Assembly (NCBI GenBank): GCA_014728115.1
Contig: WJME01000232.1
Coordinates: 1-64,000, forward strand
Reading direction: 5' to 3'
Length of the DNA stretch: 64,000 bases
Origin: Candidatus Zhuqueibacterota bacterium
Lineage (GTDB): Bacteria > Zhuqueibacterota > Zhuqueibacteria > Residuimicrobiales > Oceaniaggregativiventaceae
The notes beneath the pieces were generated by a model. The model was not told where the DNA came from and did no database searches. It saw only the letters and a program-made list of their open reading frames with translations. The translations under genes were made by a program, and so were the position numbers. Numbering within the stretch: position 1 is the stretch's first letter; each line of letters opens with the position of its first letter. Of the stretch, positions 8,385 to 16,760 are shown one piece after another.

Positions 8385-9494
8385 ATGATCATTCTCTATA
8401 TCGCACTGGGCTATTCCATGGTCTTGTTGACCGTCACAGTGGTCAATGCATTGACCGCGCCGGTGCTCAAAAACAGACCCGGCATCTCTCTGGCAAAATC
8501 TCCTCGCGTTTCTGTTCTCATACCGGCACGTAATGAAGAAAGAAATATCACCAGGTGTTTGGACTCGTTGCAAAAACAGACCTATAAAAATATTGAAATT
8601 CTTGTGTTGGATGATGAATCCACAGACAATACCCCCCAAAGAGTAAAGGAATATTCATCGAAAAATCCTGCAATCCGGCTCGTTCCCGGCAAACCCTTAC
8701 CTGCAAACTGGACCGGTAAAAACTGGGCGTGTCAACAATTGAGCGAACTCGCCACAGGTGAATTTTTCCTCTTTACGGATGCAGATAATTTTTATCACCC
8801 TGAAGCCATTGAAAACTCGATCATCTGGATGCAAAAATATCAACTGGATCTCTTATCGGCATTTCCCCAGCAAATCACCGGCACCTTGATGGAACGTCTT
8901 GTGGTGCCGACCTTCGATTATATCCTTTATAGCATGTTGCCCCTGTGGCTGACTTTAAAAACATCATTTCCTTCTCTTGCCGCCGCCAATGGTCAGTGGT
9001 TGATTTTTAAAACCCAAACATATAAAGCCCTGGGCGGACATGCTGCTGTAAAAAATGAAATTGTGGAAGATGTTGAATTCAGCCGACTGGCAAAACTAAA
9101 GGGTTTCAAAATTCTTACAGCCTCCGGACGAGATCTGATCTTTGCCCGCATGTACCATAATGCCCAACAAGTGTGGCAGGGATTCAGCAAAAACGCGTTT
9201 GGCCTCACAGGGCACCATACACCGACGTTTTTAATTCTTTTGACTCTGATGTTTCTTTCACAGGTCTTGCCCTTGATGACGCTGTGGTTCTCTGGTTTGG
9301 CGTTTATCTCAGCATTGATTCTTGCGACTCATATGCTCATCAGATTGCTCATGGCATTGAAATTCAAATTACCACTGTGGAGCGGGGTCTTTATGTTTCC
9401 CGCGAGTGCATTCATTACCATATTGATTGGAATCAATTCATGGAAAGGATATCATAGCAAATCTATTCAATGGAAAGGAAGAGTCGTTGCCTGA
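8385..9494 (+). CDS. cruG: Family 2 glycosyltransferase, CruG-like carotenoid glycosyltransferase
   Basis: 369 aa. An N-terminal membrane segment is followed by a GT-A domain (SVLIPARNEE, LDDESTDNT, metal-binding DAD in FTDADNFY, acidic VEDVEFS) and C-terminal hydrophobic helices. The block WTGKNWACQQ is common in CruG-like enzymes, which transfer a sugar from a nucleotide sugar to a carotenoid hydroxyl. Being directly upstream of and overlapping cruF supports this role. No strong ribosome binding site is visible before the ATG at 8385. The acceptor position is inferred, not shown. Confidence 0.78.
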   Translation: MIILYIALGYSMVLLTVTVVNALTAPVLKNRPGISLAKSPRVSVLIPARNEERNITRCLDSLQKQTYKNIEILVLDDESTDNTPQRVKEYSSKNPAIRLVPGKPLPANWTGKNWACQQLSELATGEFFLFTDADNFYHPEAIENSIIWMQKYQLDLLSAFPQQITGTLMERLVVPTFDYILYSMLPLWLTLKTSFPSLAAANGQWLIFKTQTYKALGGHAAVKNEIVEDVEFSRLAKLKGFKILTASGRDLIFARMYHNAQQVWQGFSKNAFGLTGHHTPTFLILLTLMFLSQVLPLMTLWFSGLAFISALILATHMLIRLLMALKFKLPLWSGVFMFPASAFITILIGINSWKGYHSKSIQWKGRVVA

Positions 9495-10146
9495 AAAAAT
9501 AAAAATCGGATTGGTGTATTTTCTAATGGCTGCCGGAGGTCTCTGGCATATTCTGGACTTGTTTCAGACCACGATGCGAGTCATTGCAGGCCCCTTGTTG
9601 ATCATATTGTCACTTTTACTCATTTTCGAATGCTGGCAACACGCTCGAATAAAGCGAAATTATCTCATCTGGGTCACCGTCGTGATTGCCGGAGGATTTT
9701 TTGCAGAATGGATCGGTGTCAACACCGGGATATTATTTGGCTCATATACGTATGGTACAACCCTGCAACCGCAACTGTCCGGTGTTCCTGTGGCGATTGG
9801 TTTTGCCTGGTTAACCAGTGCAAGCGGTGCAATTGCATGGAGTCGTAAAATCACAGGCCATAGAGAAAAACTGTGGATTCCTTCTCTTTTGGCCGCCTTG
9901 CTGATGGTCATATTTGATGTGATCATGGAACCTGCGGCCGTGTTTCTCAATTATTGGACCTGGCAAGGAGGGCATGTTCCTGTAAACAATTATCTGACAT
10001 GGTTTGTATTGGGATTCCTGTTCATCATCCTGGGATACCGTCTGCGAGCCACGCAATTGGTCTGGCCAGGTCTTGCCCGACACTTGTTTTTGGCTCAGAT
10101 CCTCTATTTTGCGCTGGTGATTCTGAAACAAATTTTGCAATCATGA
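9487..10146 (+). CDS. cruF: Carotenoid C-1' hydratase (CruF family)
   Basis: 219 aa from the TTG at 9487, which has GGAAGAG just upstream and overlaps the stop of the glycosyltransferase gene; an earlier in-frame start at 9427 would lie deep inside that gene. The protein has six or seven membrane helices and the DUF422 blocks EWIGVNTGILFGSYTYG and DVIMEPAAVFLNYW. CruF adds water across the psi-end double bond to give the 1'-hydroxyl that is then desaturated (CrtD) and glycosylated. It is good evidence for a monocyclic carotenoid with one modified linear end. Confidence 0.85.
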   Translation: MPEKIKIGLVYFLMAAGGLWHILDLFQTTMRVIAGPLLIILSLLLIFECWQHARIKRNYLIWVTVVIAGGFFAEWIGVNTGILFGSYTYGTTLQPQLSGVPVAIGFAWLTSASGAIAWSRKITGHREKLWIPSLLAALLMVIFDVIMEPAAVFLNYWTWQGGHVPVNNYLTWFVLGFLFIILGYRLRATQLVWPGLARHLFLAQILYFALVILKQILQS

Positions 10147-10196
10147 ATTTATGTATTCAGGACAGCATAAAAAAAAGGTCAATTTTAGGATACGCC

Positions 10197-10919
10197 ATGA
10201 ATCAAGATCAATTTAAGGGCAAAACAGGGCCTGGTGTCGCATTGGCCTCGGCAATTATTCTGACATGGCTATTGCATCTCGTATGGTTGCTTCAGGCTCC
10301 TTTAAACATATGGCTGATATTGTGGGGAATTCCGGTACAATCGATTCTCTTTGTGGGCTTGTTTATTACCGGCCACGATGCCATGCACGGAAGCCTGGCG
10401 CCTGGCTACTATCGCATAAATAAGACTTTTGGCAGTGTCGCGGTTTTCTTGTATGCCGCCTTTAGTTATAAGAAATTATTACCAAAACACGGATTGCATC
10501 ACCGTTATCCGGGCCGAGACCGCGATCCCGATTATCACAATGGGGTAAACACCTCTTTCTGGTCATGGTATGTTAACTTTATGAAACAATACTTGACTTT
10601 CGGACAACTGATGATCATGGCCTTATTATTCAATCTGTTGTTGCATGTGGCAGGATTTGCGGTTTGGAATATCATCCTGTTTTGGGTCGTTCCGGCTTTA
10701 TTGAGTACTGTGCAGTTGTTTCTATTCGGCACGTATTTGCCCCATAAAGAACCGCCCGGAGGGTATGACAATGAGCATCATGCTCAAAGCAATGCATTTC
10801 CGGTCTGGCTCTCTTTTCTCACTTGTTTTCATTTTGGCTATCATCTCGAGCACCACCTGAAACCACAGGTTCCCTGGTGGCAGCTGCCGAGATTTCGTCA
10901 TCACCGCCTCGCTGAATGA
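10197..10919 (+). CDS. crtW: Beta-carotene ketolase (CrtW), fatty-acid desaturase superfamily
   Basis: 240 aa from the ATG at 10197, preceded by AGGA with six bases spacing; the ATG at 10143, overlapping the cruF stop, has no such site. The di-iron histidine motifs are HDAMHG, HGLHHRYPG and HLEHH, with CrtW-type LFGTYLPHKEP and PWWQLP near the end. It adds a keto group at C-4 of the beta-ring using O2. It is the last gene of the carotenoid run. Its final 101 bp are also the antisense end of metW. A hydroxylase (CrtZ) reading is less likely because the length and motifs fit ketolases. Confidence 0.85.
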   Translation: MNQDQFKGKTGPGVALASAIILTWLLHLVWLLQAPLNIWLILWGIPVQSILFVGLFITGHDAMHGSLAPGYYRINKTFGSVAVFLYAAFSYKKLLPKHGLHHRYPGRDRDPDYHNGVNTSFWSWYVNFMKQYLTFGQLMIMALLFNLLLHVAGFAVWNIILFWVVPALLSTVQLFLFGTYLPHKEPPGGYDNEHHAQSNAFPVWLSFLTCFHFGYHLEHHLKPQVPWWQLPRFRHHRLAE

Positions 10920-11520
10920 TAAACACGACCGTTTCTGCAAAAAAATTGGCCAGCCAGGACCTGGGTAACCCTATTCTCCTGTTGCGTGCAAAATAATAAC
11001 GATCGAGAATGATAATGTTTTCCTTTTGACAAAATCTCATAAAATCGCGAATCGTCAAAAGATGAATGTTGGGTGTATTGAACCATTCAAAGGGCAGCGT
11101 CTTTGTTTTCGGCATATGCCCTCTGAAAAACAGTTGACTTCTTACCCGCCAGTACCCAAAATTGGGGACACTGACAAAGCCTGTTCGACCGACCCGAAGC
11201 ATCTCTTTAAGAATAAAATGAGGATGATGCACCGTCTGCAAGGTATGGGAGAGAACGACGTAATCGAATGATTGATCGGGATAATCACCGAGACCCTCAT
11301 CCAAATCCGCATGAATCACAGGCACACCTTTTTCTACGCAGGCAGTAATCAATTCCACCTGAATCTCTACCCCATGACCTTGTACTTGTTTTTCGGTAAA
11401 CAAATCATATAACAACTCTCCCGATCCGCAACCCAAATCCAATACCCGGGCACCGGGTTCAATGGATTCTTTTATCAGGGAGAGATCCAGTCTTGTCGAA
11501 TTTTGCATAACACCATCCAA
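10819..11520 (-). CDS. metW: Methionine biosynthesis protein MetW
   Basis: 233 aa methyltransferase-like protein with the SAM-binding motif VLDLGCGSGELL and MetW-typical stretches (LSHTLQTVHHP, VSVPNFGYWRVR, WFNTPNIHLLT). MetW partners MetX in homoserine acylation in several bacteria. It follows metX after five bases. The usual end of the family, near FAETVVFIIQR, is followed here by about 29 extra residues of low complexity that are encoded antisense to the conserved end of crtW, so the extension probably reflects loss of the original stop rather than a new domain. Confidence 0.88.
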   Translation of the reverse strand: MDGVMQNSTRLDLSLIKESIEPGARVLDLGCGSGELLYDLFTEKQVQGHGVEIQVELITACVEKGVPVIHADLDEGLGDYPDQSFDYVVLSHTLQTVHHPHFILKEMLRVGRTGFVSVPNFGYWRVRSQLFFRGHMPKTKTLPFEWFNTPNIHLLTIRDFMRFCQKENIIILDRYYFARNRRIGLPRSWLANFFAETVVFIIQRGGDDEISAAATREPVVSGGARDDSQNENK

Positions 11521-11525
11521 CGGAT

Positions 11526-12668
11526 TTATTGACGATTGGTTTTCATGACATGGTTCAAGAATCCGGATACCATTCTTTCCTGAAATTCATTAGGGATTAA
11601 AAAAGCATCATGGCCATATGGAGAAGGAATCTCACAAAAGGTCACATTTTTTTTGTTGATCTTGAGCGCGCGGACAATATCTTTGGAATTAGAAGTGGGA
11701 AAAAGCCAATCCGATGAAAACGAAAGCACCAGAAATTTAGCGGTAACATGGTTAAAGGCCTTTTCGAGTGAACCATAATCCCGTTCAAGATCAAAATAAT
11801 CGATCGCCTTGGTAATATAGAGATAAGTATTGGCATCAAACCGCCGAATAAAGCTTTCTCCCTGATAGCGGAGATAGCTTTCGACTTTAAAATCCGTCGA
11901 AAAATCATACCCATAGCGTTCTTTTTCCTGCAAACGACGGCCAAATTTTGCATGCATCGACTCTTCACTCAAATAGGTGATATGAGCCAACATACGGGCC
12001 ACTGCCAGGCCTTCGGCTGGGACTTTGTCATTCAAGGTATAATTTCCTGACTGCCATTTGGAATCCGCATAGATGGCTTGACGGCCGACTTCATCAAAGG
12101 CGATGCCCTGAGCGCTCAGGCGTGCCGTGGTGGCTATGGGTATCGCCGACAGGATATGATCCGGATATCGAACAGCCCACTCTAATGCTTGTTGCCCCCC
12201 CATAGAGCCCCCTGCAACCGACAACAACCGCTCAATGCCAAAATGCTCGACAAGCAATTTTTGAGCTTTTACCATATCCGCAATCGTCACAACAGGAAAG
12301 CTGAGATTATAAGGTTTGCCGGTTTTTGGATCGACAGAGGATGGTCCTGTCGACCCCTTGCACCCCCCAATGACATTGGAACACAGGATAAAATATTTAT
12401 CCGTATCAAACGGTCTGCCAGGACCTATCATATGATTCCACCATCCCGGTTTTCGGTCATTAGGCGTATGGTATCCGGCAGCGTGGGCATCCCCTGAGAG
12501 AGCGTGGGTAATCAGGACAGCATTGTCTTTTGCTCTGCCGAGTTTTCCATAGCTTTCAAAAGCCAGGGTGATGGGGCCTAGTTCCTCTCCACTTTCGAGT
12601 TTCAAGGGTTGCTCAAATGTTACAGACCGAGTTTCTACGATTCCAACGCCTTGCTCATTCTTTACCAT
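11526..12668 (-). CDS. metX: Homoserine O-acetyltransferase
   Basis: 380 aa alpha/beta-hydrolase fold enzyme. The nucleophile Ser155 sits in GGSMGG; the catalytic Asp is in SSDWLFP and the His in YGHDAF. Further MetX signatures are THALSGDAHAAG and NVIGGCKGSTGP. It activates homoserine with an acyl-CoA for methionine synthesis; acetyl versus succinyl specificity cannot be read reliably. It leads the metX-metW operon. No strong ribosome binding site precedes the ATG, and a structured leader with its own promoter lies 119 bp upstream, which suggests leader-based control. Confidence 0.92.
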   Translation of the reverse strand: MVKNEQGVGIVETRSVTFEQPLKLESGEELGPITLAFESYGKLGRAKDNAVLITHALSGDAHAAGYHTPNDRKPGWWNHMIGPGRPFDTDKYFILCSNVIGGCKGSTGPSSVDPKTGKPYNLSFPVVTIADMVKAQKLLVEHFGIERLLSVAGGSMGGQQALEWAVRYPDHILSAIPIATTARLSAQGIAFDEVGRQAIYADSKWQSGNYTLNDKVPAEGLAVARMLAHITYLSEESMHAKFGRRLQEKERYGYDFSTDFKVESYLRYQGESFIRRFDANTYLYITKAIDYFDLERDYGSLEKAFNHVTAKFLVLSFSSDWLFPTSNSKDIVRALKINKKNVTFCEIPSPYGHDAFLIPNEFQERMVSGFLNHVMKTNRQ

Positions 12669-12786
12669 AATAATCTAACTTTCAAAATAGATGATCAAAA
12701 GAAATCCCTTTGACAGGAATTTGAAATATACACCTTGAGAACAAAGAAATCAATAGGGAGTTGCGTTTGTAGATACGTCTGCAGGA

Positions 12787-12869
12787 TTCAACACTCACCC
12801 GAATGATACACTTGATTAAAAGCGCTAATAGATCTTTGGATGGAACAGAAATGGTCTGTGTGAGTTGAA
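12787..12869 (-). ncRNA. Candidate structured 5' leader of metX
   Basis: Read on the minus strand, TTCAACTCACAC (12869-12858) and GTGAGTGTTGAA (12798-12787) close a stem with a two-base bulge. Inside is a further hairpin CAGA-aatgg-TCTG (12846-12858 in plus-strand terms). It sits just downstream of the metX promoter, 119 nt before the start. It does not match the SAM-I or SAM-II core sequences I know, so it is only a candidate. Confidence 0.3.
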
Positions 12870-12883
12870 AACAAATTCGACTC

Positions 12884-12913
12884 TTAATAATTAAAGTGAT
12901 CGACCTTGTTCAA
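12884..12913 (-). promoter_or_regulatory. Possible metX promoter
   Basis: On the minus strand TTGAAC (12913-12908), an 18-bp spacer and TATTAA (12889-12884). Transcription would begin near 12877, placing the inverted repeat at the very 5' end of the message. Confidence 0.4.
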
Positions 12914-12954
12914 GTAGGCTTATGAATTAACGGACATGCGCGGATTAATTTATT

Positions 12955-12983
12955 TTGGATTTTAAGGGAATATTACCTATATT
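12955..12983 (+). promoter_or_regulatory. Promoter of the ilv-leu operon
   Basis: TTGGAT (12955-12960), 17-bp spacer, TATATT (12978-12983). The -10 region also reads TATATTTG, matching the Bacteroidota TAnnTTTG pattern. It points to a leader of about 250 nt before ilvD and lies immediately upstream of the small leader ORF. Confidence 0.55.
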
Positions 12984-13030
12984 TGGCTGTTGTAACTATT
13001 TAAATGGTAAATTAAAAGGGCGATAAACAA

Positions 13031-13171
13031 ATGAAACACAGAGAGCGACAACCCCAACCTCGTTCAAGGGCTATAAACACCAGCCATATAACCCTTTATA
13101 CCCTCTTGCCCCATCTTTTCTTATTCCTATTCCTATCCATTTACTTGGTATTGATTCACTTCGTAAAATAG
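13031..13171 (+). CDS. Putative ilv-leu leader peptide (46 aa), rich in Leu/Ile/Val
   Basis: ATG at 13031 with AAGGG ten bases upstream, stop TAG at 13169-13171. The second half is dense in Leu, Ile and Val codons (9 Leu, 4 Ile, 2 Val among 46), for example TTLYTLLPHLFLFLFL-like runs read as LFLFLFL and YLVLIHFV. It lies between the operon promoter and ilvD, the first gene of a branched-chain amino-acid operon, as expected for a translated leader that senses charged tRNA. It could instead be a chance hydrophobic ORF or a small membrane protein. No clear intrinsic terminator follows it. Confidence 0.45.
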   Translation: MKHRERQPQPRSRAINTSHITLYTLLPHLFLFLFLSIYLVLIHFVK

Positions 13172-13211
13172 TCTCCTTGTTTTTAAAATAATTATTCAAT
13201 TTAAATCATCA

Positions 13212-13226
13212 GGTTATACGATAACC
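13212..13226 (+). promoter_or_regulatory. Small hairpin before the ilvD ribosome binding site
   Basis: GGTTAT-acg-ATAACC, six perfect pairs, ending about ten bases before the AGAGGA ribosome binding site of ilvD. It could modulate translation or pair with upstream leader sequence, but has no T-run and so is not a terminator. Confidence 0.3.
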
Positions 13227-13243
13227 CACTAAAAGAGGATATC

Positions 13244-14926
13244 ATGAGATCTGACACCATTAAAAAAGGCATTGATCGAGCACCCCATCGAAGTTTGTTA
13301 AAAGCGACCGGCATTACAGACCCTGATTTCAGCAAACCCTTTATTGGAGTATGCAATTCATACATCGATCTGATTCCCGGGCATGTTCACTTGCAATCTT
13401 TTGGCAAACGGGTCAAGGAAGCGATTAAGCGGGCAGGAGGCGTGCCTTTTGAATTCAATACCATTGGTGTGGATGACGGAATTGCCATGGGGCATCTGGG
13501 CATGAATTATAGTTTGCCTTCGAGGGAATTGATTGCTGACAGTGTAGAAACCGTTGCCGCAGCGCATTGTCTGGATGGCCTGGTGTGTATCCCCAATTGT
13601 GATAAAATTGTTCCCGGGATGCTGATCGCTGCTATGCGGCTCGATATTCCTGTGATCTTTATTTCCGGCGGACCCATGAAAGCCGGCCGAAATGCAAAAG
13701 GAGAAAAAGTCGATCTGATTTCAGTCTTTGAGGGGGTGGGAGCATATCTTGCAGGAAACCTGGATGATGAAGGACTTAAAGATCTGGAAGACCATGGTTG
13801 CCCGACCTGTGGCAGTTGCTCCGGAATGTTTACGGCAAACAGCATGAATTGCCTTTGCGAAGCGCTCGGCATCGCTTTACCGGGCAACGGAACGGTTCTG
13901 GCTGTGGATCCTCGTCGTACACAACTCATCGACCAGGTTGGAGAGCGCATTATCGATTTGGTCAGCAAGGATATAAAACCCTCTGACATGTTCAATGCCA
14001 ACTCGTTCAGAAATGCCTTTGCACTGGATATGGCTATGGGAGGGTCGACCAATACAATTCTTCATTCACTCGCAATTGCCAATGAAGCGGGCATTCACTT
14101 TGATCTCGCTGAATTGAACGACATTGCCGAAAAAGTGCCCTATATCTGTAAAGTATCGCCTGCATCCAAAGACGTCCATATCGAAGATGTGGATAGAGCC
14201 GGTGGCATTTCCGCTATTCTGGCTGAATTGGCCACTATGCCCGGCATACTGGATTTGGATAGACCCACGGTCACCGGCCAAACCCTGGGTGAAAACATTG
14301 CAAACAAAAGCGTGCAGGATCGTAAGGTGATTCGATCGGTAAAAGATCCATATTCAAGAACCGGGGGCCTGGCCGTTCTGTTCGGTAATCTCGCTCCTCT
14401 GGGTTCAGTCGTGAAAACCGGCGCAGTGGCACCACAAATGCAACAACATAGCGGGCCTGCGAGAATTTTTGACAGTGAAGAGGCTTGCCTTCAGGCGATA
14501 AACGACAAAAAAATTAAAGCCGGTGATGTCGTGGTTATTCGTTACGAGGGTCCCAAAGGCGGACCCGGAATGCCGGAAATGCTCTCACCGACATCTGCGA
14601 TTATGGGACTGGGGCTGGGTGAAAGTGTCGCTCTTATCACAGATGGCCGGTTCTCCGGCGGAACGCGGGGAGCGTGTATCGGACATATCAGTCCGGAAGC
14701 CGCGGCCAGAGGACCTATCGCAGCTCTGCAAGAAGGAGACATGATCGACATTGATATCCCAAACAAATCGCTGAGTGTACGGCTCGAGGACAATGAAATT
14801 TCAAAACGATTAAAAGCATTACCCCCGTTTGAACCCAAGATAAAACGGGGTTGGCTGTCACGGTATGTACAACATGTTACGTCAGCCAATACCGGTGCGA
14901 TTTTAACATCGGGCTGTGAAGGCTAA
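13244..14926 (+). CDS. ilvD: Dihydroxy-acid dehydratase
   Basis: 560 aa, normal IlvD length. Conserved blocks include [10 protein letters not shown], the cysteine-rich [20 protein letters not shown] that binds the Fe-S cluster, and [12 protein letters not shown] near the C-terminus. It dehydrates dihydroxyisovalerate and dihydroxymethylvalerate to the 2-keto acids of valine/leucine and isoleucine. The ATG has AGAGG five or six bases upstream. It is the first structural gene of ilvD-ilvB-leuC-leuD, probably controlled by the leader region described above. Confidence 0.96.
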   Translation: MRSDTIKKGIDRAPHRSLLKATGITDPDFSKPFIGVCNSYIDLIPGHVHLQSFGKRVKEAIKRAGGVPFEFNTIGVDDGIAMGHLGMNYSLPSRELIADSVETVAAAHCLDGLVCIPNCDKIVPGMLIAAMRLDIPVIFISGGPMKAGRNAKGEKVDLISVFEGVGAYLAGNLDDEGLKDLEDHGCPTCGSCSGMFTANSMNCLCEALGIALPGNGTVLAVDPRRTQLIDQVGERIIDLVSKDIKPSDMFNANSFRNAFALDMAMGGSTNTILHSLAIANEAGIHFDLAELNDIAEKVPYICKVSPASKDVHIEDVDRAGGISAILAELATMPGILDLDRPTVTGQTLGENIANKSVQDRKVIRSVKDPYSRTGGLAVLFGNLAPLGSVVKTGAVAPQMQQHSGPARIFDSEEACLQAINDKKIKAGDVVVIRYEGPKGGPGMPEMLSPTSAIMGLGLGESVALITDGRFSGGTRGACIGHISPEAAARGPIAALQEGDMIDIDIPNKSLSVRLEDNEISKRLKALPPFEPKIKRGWLSRYVQHVTSANTGAILTSGCEG

Positions 14927-14973
14927 CACCATTCATGGCCCCTCATCATCATTAAAAAGACAAAGAGACGCTT

Positions 14974-16695
14974 ATGACTGCAAAAAAACAAAAAATGAGC
15001 GGAGCAGAAATATTTTTTGAATGTCTCCGCCGTGAAAATGTAGATACTATTTTTGGCTATCCTGGCGGAGCTGTGCTTCATATATATGACAAATTATATG
15101 ATGTTGATTTTATCCATCATGTTCTGGTCCGGCATGAACAGGGTGCAACACACATGGCAGAAGGCTATGCCAAAGCATCCGGAAAGCCGGGTATTGTGCT
15201 CGTCACTTCTGGTCCCGGGGCTACGAACACCGTCACCGGAATAGCGGACGCGTATATGGATTCGGTACCCATTATCGTATTTACAGGTCAGGTTCCGAGT
15301 CACCTCATCGGCAATGATGCGTTTCAGGAAGCAGACACCATTGGGATCACCCGGTCAATCACCAAATGGAGTTTTCTGGTTCGAAATATCAAAGATATGG
15401 CCCCGGCGATTCGTAAAGCTTTTCATATCGCCACCACAGGCCGGCCAGGACCCGTGGTTATCGATATCTGCAAAGACGTGGTCATGGATTCCTGCGAGTT
15501 CAACTATCCCGAAGAACTGGATCTCAAGGGATACAAACCCCGTCTGACCGGTCATCATGTCATGCTCAAAAATGCTGCAAAAGCCATAAAAAATGCCAAA
15601 CGACCGTTAATCTATGCCGGTGGGGGAGTTATCCTGTCTGATGCTGCTCCTGCTCTGACCAAATTGGCCCGAACCACAAACATCCCGGTTACTTTGACCT
15701 TGCACGGTCTGGGTGGTTTTCCGGCCAGTGATGAACGCTTTCTGGGCATGCTGGGCATGCACGGCACATTCACGGCTAATCAGGCCGTGAACGAATGTGA
15801 TTGTCTGATCGCCATCGGAGCCCGGTTCGATGATCGTGTCACAGGCAAACTCGATCAATTTGCAAAAAAAGCGACCAAATTGCATATCGATATCGATCCG
15901 GCTTCTATCAATAAAAATGTACAGGTCGATTACCCCATCGTGGGCGATGTCAAGAAAACGCTGGAACTGATGTTGCAGCATTTTGATTCTCCACTCGATA
16001 TCGAACCCTGGTGGGATCAAATTCACGGTTGGCAGAAACAATGCCCTTTGGAATACCCAACAAAAGATGCATTTTTGCGGCCGCAACCCATCTTGCAAAA
16101 AATGTCCGATATTGTAAAGGGGAACGCTATCGTTACGACCGATGTCGGCCAAAACCAGATGTGGGCTGCACAGTATTTTAATTATGAGCATCCACGTTCT
16201 CATATTACTTCAGGCGGACTGGGCACTATGGGGTTCTCTCTGCCCGCTGCTATTGGTGCAGCGTTCGGACGAAAAGATACGCCTGTTATTTCCATATCAG
16301 GTGATGGCGGGTTTCAGATGAATATACAGGAACTGATTACGGCCTCGTATTACAAGCTGCCCATAAAATTCATCATTTTCAATAACAGCTATCTGGGTAT
16401 GGTCAGGCAGTGGCAAGAGTTGTTTCACGAGTCGCGGTTTTCATTTACCGATCTGAGCCATAGCAATCCGGATTTTATCAAGGTGGCAGAAGGAATGGGA
16501 TGCCATGCGCGTCGTGTCGTGACCAAAGAAGAGGTGGATGACGCCTTGCATTGGGCCATGAGTATGAACGACAAACCTGTGGTCCTCGAGTTTGTCACGG
16601 TCAAAGAAGAGATGGTTTTTCCCATGGTTCCTAGTGGAGCTGCGGTCAGTGATATGATATTAAAACGCCTTGATCCTGAAGAATTTGATGTCTAA
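14974..16695 (+). CDS. ilvB: Acetolactate synthase, large subunit
   Basis: 573 aa ThDP-dependent enzyme. The N-terminal GYPGGAVLHIYD and HEQGATHMAEGYA carry the catalytic Glu region; the C-terminal ThDP/Mg motif is GDGGFQMNIQEL followed by NN. It also has the FAD/activation domain arrangement of anabolic acetolactate synthases. It condenses pyruvate with pyruvate or 2-ketobutyrate. A regulatory small-subunit gene (ilvN) normally adjoins it, but leuC comes next here, so ilvN and ilvC must lie elsewhere or be missing. Confidence 0.94.
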   Translation: MTAKKQKMSGAEIFFECLRRENVDTIFGYPGGAVLHIYDKLYDVDFIHHVLVRHEQGATHMAEGYAKASGKPGIVLVTSGPGATNTVTGIADAYMDSVPIIVFTGQVPSHLIGNDAFQEADTIGITRSITKWSFLVRNIKDMAPAIRKAFHIATTGRPGPVVIDICKDVVMDSCEFNYPEELDLKGYKPRLTGHHVMLKNAAKAIKNAKRPLIYAGGGVILSDAAPALTKLARTTNIPVTLTLHGLGGFPASDERFLGMLGMHGTFTANQAVNECDCLIAIGARFDDRVTGKLDQFAKKATKLHIDIDPASINKNVQVDYPIVGDVKKTLELMLQHFDSPLDIEPWWDQIHGWQKQCPLEYPTKDAFLRPQPILQKMSDIVKGNAIVTTDVGQNQMWAAQYFNYEHPRSHITSGGLGTMGFSLPAAIGAAFGRKDTPVISISGDGGFQMNIQELITASYYKLPIKFIIFNNSYLGMVRQWQELFHESRFSFTDLSHSNPDFIKVAEGMGCHARRVVTKEEVDDALHWAMSMNDKPVVLEFVTVKEEMVFPMVPSGAAVSDMILKRLDPEEFDV

Positions 16696-16760
16696 ATTAG
16701 ACTTTTTGAAATCATATGAACAAACGATAACCAAAGTTTATCATTGTATGAGGTTAAAAC

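Noticed and set aside
9954-10196. Longer N-terminus for crtW
   Set aside because: It would overlap cruF; the ATG at 10197 has a well-spaced AGGA and gives a normal ketolase length.
12669-12913. SAM-I riboswitch before metX
   Set aside because: The conserved SAM-I core sequences are absent.
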